Shown: positions 12,801-24,800 of the stretch, piece after piece
How the letters are laid out: the number at the start of each line of letters is the position of its first letter
How positions within the stretch are numbered: the first letter of the stretch is position 1
NCBI GenBank assembly: GCA_030248065.1
Contig: JASAMV010008534.1
Span: 42,968 to 106,967, forward strand
Length of the DNA: 64,000 bases
Direction of reading: 5' to 3'
DNA from: Rhynchonema sp. JSB1_4
Taxonomy: Eukaryota > Nematoda > Chromadorea > Monhysterida > Xyalidae
Notes under the pieces: generated by a model
The model's database searches: none
The model's input: the letters and a program-made list of their open reading frames with translations, nothing else
What the model was told of the DNA's origin: nothing
Translations under genes and position numbers: made by a program

Positions 12801-15800
12801 GAGCGACCAGTGATTGCTAATGAGCCACTCTGACTACAGTGCCACAACACATGTGTGTTTTTCACCTGCGGCTTCACGGTCAATTTAGACAACTTATGAT
12901 ATTAGACCAGACGTGTGTCACGCTTGGCTAAATGGAATTAAGACACTTTGCCTGAGAAAGTCGTACGCTTCTCATACGGATGGGGCCAAATTTTATCGAA
13001 TTCGAGTTTGTGTCATTAGACCGTTATATGGGACGGGAATATTACGTATGCAAAATATTTTTTGAAAACTCCCTGTCTAACCGATAACTAAAAAAGAAAA
13101 TTTTGTGAAAAAAGAGGAGGAAAAAAAAAAAAAAAAAAAAAATTTTTGGAAGAATTTGAGAATCTTCCTATGACAAATGCTTCCGGTAAAAGCACACTGT
13201 AGTAACGATCTATCTGCGCAAAGAGTGGCTAAAAAATTGGGACCAAAAAAATAGAAAAAATCACGTTTCTTACCCAACTTTAAGGGTCCGAAAAATGCTT
13301 CACGCGCCTCAGCAAGCCATGTCCCGCGCTTTCGTGGCGATTGTCTTTCAAAATCAATTAAAAAATTTCACTTCGGGTCATAATCGATTGCGTAGCACCA
13401 CTTCAAAACACCTCATCACGATATCCCACCCTTCACAGCTTGTACGCGCGCGTGTAATCTGGCGGCTCAATATTATTTTGTGCAGGTGGCGTGGCTGGCA
13501 CACCTCTGTAGAATTGTTTTACAAGTGTTATACACGTGATCATTGAGCAAAAACTAAATGTGTCACAATGTTCTACAAGTCTGAATTCTGATATGAAAGG
13601 TGTTGTACGGGGAATTTCAAAAGCGTTTGTCGCAATTGAACTGCACGTCATAACATGAGGCTGTCAGTGCGACTGTTTCTCATAGGTTTGGGCCGTTCAA
13701 GTTCGTTATTCCTCTACACAATCAAAAACGTCATTTTTAAAACTCGATTTTTTTTACTGGTTTTAAGCGCTCTGTCAAATAGAAACTGGATGTCCATTTC
13801 TATTATTTATTCCTATATTGCGCTGGGAGTCTGCTTTAAATTGGTACAAATTTGACTTATCGGAATGGCACAAGCACATGTCACGGGCAGAAATGTATAG
13901 TCCGTCCATCAGCTGATGGCACTTTGGGCTTCGTTTCCAGTAGTGCCATAGCCTTTCTACGGCAAGGGCAAAACAAAAAAATATCAAAGGTCAGATTTAT
14001 GTGTGAAAGAGCTATGCCTAGAGCCAATTAAATAAGCTAAATGGTGGCGCAAAGATATTTGCTTAATATACAAAACATCTGGTCGTGACGTTGTAATGAT
14101 TGGCTTCAGTTGACACTAAGCTACTCCGTGTATTCAAGCGTTCAAGTGTACACCATTAAGCTACAATTTGGTTAGCATAGTCAGTTAGCTCATGCGATTT
14201 ACTTTTCAATGATATATAACCTGATCATGTTACATTTACCGGCGATAGAGTTTCGGCCAAACTGCAACATCCCTTCATTCCTCCACACACCTCATCCCAC
14301 TTTCAGCCAGGTGATCGGTAGCTGCTGTGGAGGAATGAAGGGATGTTGCTGTTTGGCCGAAAACTCTATTGCGGATGAGTGTAACATGACCGTAATATAT
14401 ATCATTGAGAGAAATCGCATGGGCTAACTGACTATGCTAACCATTTTGATTAAAGCTTAAAGCTTTCGTTGGAATGCACTGAGGAGCTAGGTGTCAACTG
14501 AAGCTAATCGTTACAACATCACCACGGCTAGATGTTTTGTATGAAGCAAATATCTTTGCACCACGATTTAGCTTATTGGCACTTCAACGATATATAACAT
14601 AACTAAATTATCGTTATGCACAATCAAGTTTTTGGGCAAAGTACAATTTCAGGCATAGCTCCTCCACACAGAAATCTGGCCATTTTACAATTTTTTGTTT
14701 TGCCCTTGCTGTAGAAAGGCTATGGCATTCCTGGGAATGAAACCCAAATTTCTTAGTGGTTCAGAAGATTGGGCGTTTAGCCCCATGTATTACGATTTTG
14801 CCCGACGTCGAACTGTTTAAGAAAAATACAGGTAAAGTGAAGACTATAAAAATTCAAGGGTTTTTTTGGTACGCTCTTGTTGGTGATATGTTCTTGGGCT
14901 ATTCCAATACGTCAAATTTGTATTAATTTAAAACAGACACCCACTGCAATATAGTAATGAGCAATAGAAACGGATATCCAGTCTCTATCTGACAGAGCGC
15001 TTCAAACCAAAGTTAGAGAAACCAGTTTTAAAAATGACGTTTTTGATTGTGTGGAGGACTAGCGAACTTGAACGGGCCCAAAACCTATAACAAAAGTCGC
15101 ACTAATAGCCTCATATTATGACGTGCAATTCAATTCCGGCAAACGCTTTTGAAATTCCCCGTACAACACCTTTCATATCAGAATTCAGACATGTAGGGTG
15201 ATATTTTCGAAACGGTGTAAAGGTGAGTTGGGTGTAAAGGTCGGTGTAAGCTCAATCGAAAACTCGGTCGGTGTCAGCTCGGTGTAAACATGAAACATTG
15301 CCTGCTGTTAACGTGTAATGTTTCATGTTTACACCGAGCTTACATCAACTGAGCTTTCGACCGAGCTTACACTGACCTTTACACCCAACTGAGCTTTACA
15401 CCGTTTCGAAAATACCACCCGTAGAACATTGTGAACACATTTAGTTTTTGCTCAATGATCACGTGTATAACACTTGTAAAACGATTCCCCAGAGGTGTGC
15501 CAGCCACGCCACCTGCACGAAATAATATTGAGCCGCCAGATTACACGCGCGCGCGCTCACAAGCTGGCTGACAGGCGCACACTGGGGTGCGCAATATCGT
15601 GTATGGAGGTGTTTTGTAAGTGGTGCTACGCAATCGATTATGACCCGAAGTGAAATTTTTTAATTGATTTTGAAAGACAATCGCCCATGCAAAGGGCCGG
15701 GACCCATGGTCTTGCTGGAGGTGCGTGGAAGCATTTTTCGGTCACCCTTAAACTTGGGTAAGAAACGTGATTTTTTCTATTTTTTTGGTCCCAATTTTTT

Positions 15801-18800
15801 AGCCACTCTTTGCGCAGATAGCATCGTTACTACAGTGTGCTTTTACCGGAAGCATTTGTCAACAATCTGGTGAAGACCACTTCTCGAAATTCCATTCACA
15901 AAAATAGTTATGACTTTCTAAGTATTTTTTTCCTCATCCTTTTTTGGGCTCAGCACAAAATTTCCTTTTTTGAGCTATATCTCGGCTTAGACAGGGAGTT
16001 TTCAAAAAATGTTTTGCATTCGTAATATTCCCGACCCATAGAACTGATTTTTATCCCAAACTCAAAATCGATCAGATTTGGCCTTTTTCGTTCGAATCTA
16101 TCTGGCAAAATGTCTTAAACAGCGTGCTCAGTGAAGCACTGCGCATGATACTGACCAACTGTCAGTATTTTAGCGTGAGCGCATTACTTGTGCGGGTCGC
16201 TTTCCTTGTGCTTATTAATCTTGTTCTGTCTCCCGCTCCGAACGCCTTTATGCCAGACGCACATGGCTGCGATCCATACTGGTATATGGTAGTGTATGTG
16301 GGTGTGTGTCCACCAGGAACATGACACAGCACTTGCGGGATGATGCGCAAAACACGCTGTTCCCATGACTCCTGTTGCTAATTTGTGTGACCGTTTGATG
16401 GGTCAATCGAGCGGGAACACTGTAATGTTGCGTTGGCAGTGGAAACCAAACCGAAAAAATCTTGCCGCTGACTGACTAACTGACTGGTCGGGTGTGTCTC
16501 CGCCCCATTTGTTTGCGGACGACGACAAGGCCAACAACCGTGCATGATAGCAAGCACAGGCACTCGTTAGCTTATTTCCGGTACTTTGCCACTAAATCAA
16601 CATTCACATCGCCACGCGATAATTGCTTCCGACACATCGGAGGACGTGCACAACCGTACATGCTTTCACATTTTCTTGATGTTGCCATTGGTACAATGCA
16701 ACTACACACGCATCCGTACATATCGTGTGTATGTGATGTGATGCAATTCAAAGGACGCGTGGGTTAATGGACTTTTTTTAAAAAGCATCAACTGTTCGGC
16801 CAACTATAACAGCGGAAGTCAAAGCTTTGGTGTAGCTGTTGCTTCAGGATAGTGCTCAAGTTTATTTTAGGACATGATACAAATGGTCGCTGGATACGAT
16901 ATGCAGCACAATGTCACGTTATCATATGTGATACCCATGTTAGGGAAGCTGGAACCAACACAGTAGAAACACGTAAGAGGACGCTGAAATGAGACGTGAC
17001 GAAGGCTGGTTACATGCATGTACATTCACCGACATCGGGCGAAATGTTGTTACATACGACTTGCACCCAGTTGTGATAAACATACTGAAAGTTACGTTGT
17101 CATGAGCAAGGTGAATATGAGGAGGTAGAGGCAGCGTTGTGTATTTTCACTTTCACAATTAGATCTCCTGAAGGCAGTAAACTTAAAAGCACTCTCGCTT
17201 CTTGCTGCCGACGGAACGCCCATTAGCGGCTGATTTGTGTGCCGGCTCGGTTGATTTTGTGGCTGCCTCGCGTATGCATGTGTACACTGAGAGGTTGAAG
17301 CTAATCTGACTGGAGACAATGAAAGTTCTTTTCTTTTCTCTCGACGGCACTGGCTACTGTTGACAAAAATTAAACGCCAGATTTATCACATACGTCATAA
17401 GCTGTAGCGTTTCTAATATTCATGAACAGTTTTTGATGAAAAACACCACATTCAGGAAGCCAATATTCCCCTCAAGTACTAAGGTAAGCAGCGAGTTTGG
17501 CGATAAACAATATGTACGCAAATGTACCTTGCACAACCAGCGCAAAACGTTATTATTCACCGTAACGTTTACGTGTGATTCACGAAGTCCCGTACATGCA
17601 AATGACCTGTTGCCTCATTATCATCCAGAAATCGGTGGTTACAGTAGATAGGTAAGACAGCGCAAGACGAGACGAATATGAAATCGAATTGCTATCGAAT
17701 TTGAATCTGCCATTGAATTTAGTCACTGCTAAATTGTCCAGTCACCACTTTGGAAAAATTGCCAGACGAAGCAGTTCGGCGTTGGATAACACCTGCCACA
17801 CCACGAAAGAGTGTACGTTGACGTTGTAATCTTTTGCACTTCCTTATGGACCTAATACCGAAACCCAAATTGTCTTCTTGACTGGCATGCACTATGCAGA
17901 TTATAAACTGGTACTATGCAACGCACATGATAGGCGCAGCGCAGCTGAAAGCTACGTACTGGTATGGCTGTCAGTCAGAGCCATTTGTTTGCGCTTTAAT
18001 TAAAGCCTTCCTTGTGCAAACGGTGAGGTTTCAATTTCTCGCCAACGGCAGTAGTTACAGATCTTCTGGTGCCTGCCTCCGGTTTGTATGTTTGTTTTTG
18101 GCGACCAACCATTGCTGCTAATATCAGCTGACGGACGGAAGTGCGATGTAGATAGGCGTGCCATTAAAAAGGAAAACGGTGGGTATGAAATGCATGCTGA
18201 ACCGGATGTCAAAATGCAGACGAAATGAAGTCCCAAAACCAACATGCGCCCTCCCACATACAGTGGCGGCCAAAAGTGTTCGAACTCTTATGCTGATGTA
18301 ATGTAAATGCCTATAATTACAAGCAGACAGCAACGAGTGCGCTGAGCTTTGGCTGCAGGCTAGGTATGACGTCACTAATTAACAATACAACAGAACAAGC
18401 CATTTGCTTGCATTGCTTGCGCGTGAGCAATATTTGTTTATGCCTGGTCGAGATTTGGCCCGGCCAAAAGTGTTCGAACCTTTTCAGTTGGTCGTGTGTT
18501 TGGTGGTTTTGATGGTTTTTGGTGATAGATATGATGCCTACTGAGCAAATCGAGGTCCCCTAATCATTTGAGGAAGGTTTCAAGACTTTCGGATGAGTCA
18601 TGGTGGAGGAGTAGTTGATTAGCGGAGGAGCAACAGTCAAAGTGCCGGTGAACTTCTTTGTGGATCATAAATCGGTGGTAAACCAACGAATGTCCACATA
18701 ATCATCTATTCTTGTCTGGAAAGTGCTAAATACACGTGCACGTTACATTCAGAAAGTTTGGTATCCGTTGGGTTACATTTCCCCTGTTCGTGGATTCACA

Positions 18801-21800
18801 CGGTCGGTGCGGGGACACCGGTGGATCTTGTTATTGTCTCCAGGTCGGGAGTGCATAGGTGGGGGTGGGTACGCAACCCTGTAGTTAGACTGATAACCGC
18901 ACCAGCTCAAGTTTGTCAAACGACAATAACCCCGTGAAACTGCTCTATCAAAAAATACCAGCGGGGTTAAAAACTATTGTTGATTTTTGGGCATTTTCCA
19001 GTAGTTAAGACCGACCGCAGAATTTGGGTCCTCTTCATTTTTTGTGGCAGGGACCCAATGCCGGTTGTTGTCTGTTTAGAAACATTTAGACATGTTTACC
19101 TGTACTTTCAGTCAAGTTGGAGTCATTGGGCTAACAACACCGTTCAGCTACCGCCAAATATACAACCGACCGACAAATCTGTCGGTGGCGGTGTGCAATC
19201 GAGAACTCCGTCATTGCTCACTAATCCTCTGAAGCTCGCAAATATTGTTTATTTGTGTCATCTCACGTGGTTTGAACTGGAAATAAAGCACAATCCGCAC
19301 TGATATGACGCTCTACTATCGTTTTATGACCCATTAGAAAGTTCACCGGCACTTTGACTGTTGCTCCTCCGCTAATCAACTACTCCTCCACCATGACTTA
19401 TCTGACAGTCTCAAAACCTTCCTCAAATGGTTAGGGGACCTCGATTTGCTCAGTAGCCACCATATCTATCACCAATAATCATCAAAACCACCAAACACAC
19501 GACCAACTGAAAAGGTTCGAACACTTTTGGCCGGGCCAAATCTCGACCAGGCATAAACAAATATGGCTCACGCCCAAGCAATGCAAGCAAATGGCTTGTT
19601 CTGTTGTATTGTTAATTAGTGACGTCATACCTAGCCTGCAGCCAAAGCTCAGCACACTCGTTGCTGTCTGCTTGTAATTACAGGTATTTACATTACATCA
19701 GCATAAGAGTTCGAACACTTTTGGCCGCCACTGTATATGTACGTGCATGCAAACACAGACGTATTTTTTAAATCATTTGAAGAACAATATCCTGTTACAC
19801 TTATAGCATCGAATGACTGAAACGAAGCAGGACAAAACTGTTAAACAGGTGCATTTGTGCACACACCCACACATACAACAATACTTTCATTGGCATCATG
19901 GCAATTGTGCCCATATTCACGAACCCAACAATTTTCAAAAGGATGAATGTGGTAGAGCATCACGGTCAACGATATACTGGCTTCGGGAGTAAGGTGCGCG
20001 TATACTCATTCCGCGGAACAGAAAGAACAGTGAAGGAACGATTATTTCCGGTGACCCGCGTATACTTCACTCGAGGAACAGCGGAAACGAGTATACGCAC
20101 GTCACACGGAACGATCTAACGCAATCGAGAAGGAACAAAAAAACGTTCCGCGGAACAGAAAGAACGAAGTCAAAACATTTTGACTTTTTGTGCTGTTCCT
20201 CGAGGTTGTTCAATTGAAATGAGCGTCACTGGAGTTCGGAGAGGCCAGAATTTTTATTTTTTTGACACCGCGATGTGAAATAAGCGTGGTTTTCGTCGAG
20301 AAACAAGAAAAAACATCACAGATCTTTCTCAGGACGACTGACTTGGCGGTCTTCCATGTCCGTGGTAAATGAAACAGTTGTGAGCAAACCTTTGTCGTTC
20401 AAATAACCTAATTTTGACTTCAAAAAGTGCCCCTGGCATTTCTGACTTTATACTTACAATTTGCGTTATTTACACAGATTACACAACAAAGCCGTGAACT
20501 GGCTGCATTGTGGTGCGATCACATCAAAGCGTTTTGAGTGCATGAATTCAAATACTTCTGTTCTTTTAGTGACATTCTATTCACCATTTTTGAAATCAGT
20601 GTCAGTTTACACAGAAAAAAATAAGGAAAGCCAGCAAAAAGTACTCATCATGTGACCAGTCGAGATTTGAACCTCTGCGTGCGCAACGCGTGCGAACACA
20701 AGACCACGCCTTAGACCATTAGCCTATCCCGTCGGCAGCAGCTCGCTGCTTATTGTTTTACATAAACACAAGCAGTCTGAGTGAGTGTTGCTTGTTGCTG
20801 TGCTGCGCTGTAGTGTTGTGTGCGTGTGTGTGTGCTGCGTTGACGTCATAACGTGTGTGTGTGTGTTGTGATGCCTGATTCAGCAAGGTGACAGCCGATA
20901 ATCAGCTTCAATTCGATTGGTAAACATAAAAAGTTTTACTCGATTGTCTTGTTCAAATCTGGCTGGAAATTTGTCGGGAAAACAAGGGAATTTTACGCAG
21001 AGCAGCTCCCCAACCATTGTCGACGCATTCTGATGGTATTTTCTGCTTTATTCTGCGTTGACAAATGCCGGCCCCCTAAATGTGTGCTGCCGTCGCACAA
21101 AAGGAGATCTTGAACAGTTTCAATGTTTGTCATGTTGAGCACAATTTTTTAACTTTTTTTGGTTGATATTGCGACACAGAAAGTGCTCAGCAAAACACAT
21201 ATCACCAAGCCCAAAAAATCCGGGGCGGGGCTGCCCTTCTGTTTATTTTCTCTGACATTGATTTCTCGAGGAACAGGCAAGGAACAGCGGAAATGCTGAA
21301 GGAACGAAAGAACAGAAGGAATAGCGAGAATGCGTTTCCGCTGTTCTTTCGTTCCGTCACGGAACTGCATTGCGCAGAACGTTTTGCGTTCCTCGGAACG
21401 AGTATACGCGCACCTACAGTGCGGGGTATAATTCAGACCTCACGGACAGTTCTGTGCTGTGCAGCGGAAATCCTTATATGATTGTCGAATTTATCTATGA
21501 TAACCGTAGTGCTAAAGTCCACCAACTGAAAACCTTGGGTGGAGTACGTTTGAGTCCTGGTCTTTCATATTTGTATAATGTCTGTCCTCAATCTGCTGAT
21601 ACAAAAGAAAAATAATCATAATTGATTGACACAATCCAAGTTTCTCATGCAGGATCTGGAAGGCGTTGAGAACTTGCGTCTTCACGCACTGGAATGTCGA
21701 CAATTATTATTGGAACGGGCTCGATCGGAGGGCTGTGTGTTGCACGCGGACATCAAGGCCGCTTGTGAGATGTACATGCGTATGCACGAATACTACGACG

Positions 21801-24800
21801 CTGCCAAGGTTATTAAAGAGCCTGTCGGTTTTGTTGGAGTTTCCATCTTTGGCTACGGCTAGTTATGGAAATGTGTGACCGACCCATGTTCGCAGGTCGA
21901 CGTGAGTAGCACCAGTAAAAGCCTAATATTCGTGATTCAAAACCGTCTCGTGACAACAACAGATGCAATCGCCAAATTTGACACGGGTCCTGCTTTCCAG
22001 TGCGTGTTCCTGTACACACCGGGCATTGAGCTGTACGACATCGACGGCGAACAGCTGCAAATCATTGATGCGCATGATCCCAACAAACTGTCGTCCAGCC
22101 AACCATTCCCACCAACGGGTGATGTGGCACGATTCGAATTCACTGATTCGTGTCCCGTCGATTTGAAATCGACATTGGCTGTGTGCTTTGTGCATCTCAG
22201 ACGCCCGATGTTGGCTTGGGTGAGTGAATTCAAGTTGTTTTGTTTGATCAGACTGTCGAACATCACGTTTTACTCAATTCCCCTCACACAGACCTTGATC
22301 ACACAACTGATATGCGACTATCCGGTTGACGTCATCTGTGCGACTGTGGTCGAGTTTGCACGTTATCATGTGAAACATCACGAAACGGATCTGGTGCGCG
22401 ACCAGGCGCTGCCGTTGTTGCGACAGTTGATTAATGCTGAGAGTCAGTTGGAAGATAAAAAGGTGGGCAAGGTTGTTGTGACGTCACAAACAACATGACA
22501 GTCCTATCATCTGCATCTTAGATTATGGCCGTTATCCATTTAGTCAGTTTCCCAGTCCGGTCCTGGTGTCTGGAGTGGGCTTGGAGGAGTGCTCCCACGG
22601 CAGACTTCGAATTTAGGTTTTGGTGGTATCAGTAACTCTGAAAAAATCCTCAGTTAAAAAACTCCCGTAAACCAATGCAAAAACTGACAGAGCACCAATT
22701 TGTGTACGGATGTGTTACCCTGAATGCCGCTCAGCTTTCCAGCTACTTAGCGACATGTGGGCCGAGTACGCGATGTGTCTGATCGAATGTGACCAAATCG
22801 ATCAAGCGTGTGCTGCCTATGAACGTGTGCTGGAGGTCGACCCGTCATTGGTCGATGCACGACTCAATCTGGCTGCATTGCAACGCAGATTGGGACAACA
22901 CGACAAGGCCGTGATGACGTTGTTGTTGGAATACGATCAAACGCAACTGACTGGCGTGCATGTGAGTGCTCGTTGGCATTGGGGCTCGTCGGTTCGATGA
23001 CTTTGGTTGTGTGCTTATGGGCTGGTCACATCAATTGTTACCTCGGGCGACTTGGACACGGCATCCTCGGGCGAAGGTGGAGTTTGCCAACTTTTTTTGG
23101 ATTGTGCTGTGTGACCTGATTGATGTAGCTAGAGTTGAGGAAAAAACTATAACGCCAGCCGAAATTAGCGCACCAATCACTCGCTCAATCCCAAAATACG
23201 GACCAAACAAGCTTTGACAGAGTGCCACCTGCGTCACCCAATAAAATTTGATATGATCTGACATCTGGCCTCAGTGTGTCAATGCAATTGAGTGTCTCAA
23301 CTTATTTTAATCACCGTTTCAGAACGAGCGTCTTTTACGTCAACAGGCCCAAGTGTCGTACGACAGCGGAAATTTTGACAAGTTTGTCACCATCTGTACC
23401 CGATTGTTGGCACCGTACTTCAACGATGTGCTCAAACTGACTCCCTATGACAGACGAAAACTGGCACGTGAGTCTGGTGCACTGTGCATTGGAGATTGGC
23501 ACATTGGAGATTAGATGTGACTCTTTGTAATCCGATATTTCGAGATTTCCTCATGACACTCATTTAGACGGCCATTTTGTTAGCTTTCTGGCAATAAGTT
23601 TTGCACTGGTCAATCTTCGGTGCCTCGGTAGCTGTTAATTACTTTTATCGAAAAAACACGTAATAACCATCACTAAATTTGATCTCATCATTTGTTGTTA
23701 GGGCAGTGAAAGGCCCGTCTACCCCACCAAATGTTTCACGCCACTATCACAGAGTGCTACCCGTCAATGTTCGGTCGTTCCCTGCAATCGTGCACGCATC
23801 GCACAATCGAGCATTCCCCGTTAACAAGATTTGTGCAACGCGCAATGCAACATGTCGACAAAGGGGCTGTGGCCAGGGAGATGAGTCCGCATGATGTGCA
23901 TGATGCTTGCTTCAAGGTCCGAAACTTTGTTCGATTGTGCTTTTTTGTCGTTTTGTAAAAATTGATAGAAACACGGTGACCGATTCAGTATTGCATTGCT
24001 CACTTGACTTTTTGCATCAACGAGATTTCGAGGTTTACTGATGCTGTTAATTTCTACCAACGCATAAGTTCCTGTAGAATCTGTCTCGGCGGAATAACGT
24101 TTGAACTTTTAAACGTCGGAATTATGTTATTTTGTGGCTTTTCGTTCAAATATAAACATAACACAACCATCGTTGATTGCAGCTGTGCGAAGTGCACTTC
24201 ACGCGTCGCAACTACGAGCAGATGTTGCATGTGTGCGCACTGGCCTATGCCATACCGATACTGGTGTCATCGGGCAGGGCGAAAACATTCGATGCGCTAC
24301 TCTACATGGCTGCTGGCTTGGCACGGTTGTTTGTTGAGATTTTGTTGGTTATTTTATGTTGCCTTAACCTTTTATTACAGTAATGCTGACGTGACATTTG
24401 AGTACCTGCGTACCATGAATGAAAGCGCACACAAGATGCGCTATTCACGCAAATTCTGGAATTCCATTGGTTTGTTTCTGTGTTGCACTGCATTTTGCTG
24501 CTGTTAGAACAACGAATGATTAATTCTGCAGGCTACACATTCTCGATGCATCAGGAAGTGAAATTCCACCGCTATATTTTTCGTCAATCCGCCAAACACA
24601 GGGATTCAATCGCACTATCGATTCTAAGTGGCAATAACTCACTGGTCGCTGGCACCTATCATCACGCGCTCGGTACAACTCAGTTGTTTCATGACCGTGT
24701 AAATTATAATATACCGTTGTTATATGCCGCTATTATATACCGTAATTATAAAAATTTATCCAAAATGTCACCCGAAAACCAGCCATTTGTTTGTTTCAGC

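Noticed and set aside
18977..19303. 108-residue frame as a transposase
   Set aside because: No DDE/D spacing, no helix-turn-helix, low similarity to any transposase I can recall; it is in the centre of a non-autonomous Tc1-like element.
20655..20745. Functional tRNA gene
   Set aside because: A- and B-box-like words are present, but the acceptor stem does not pair and no clean anticodon arm forms.
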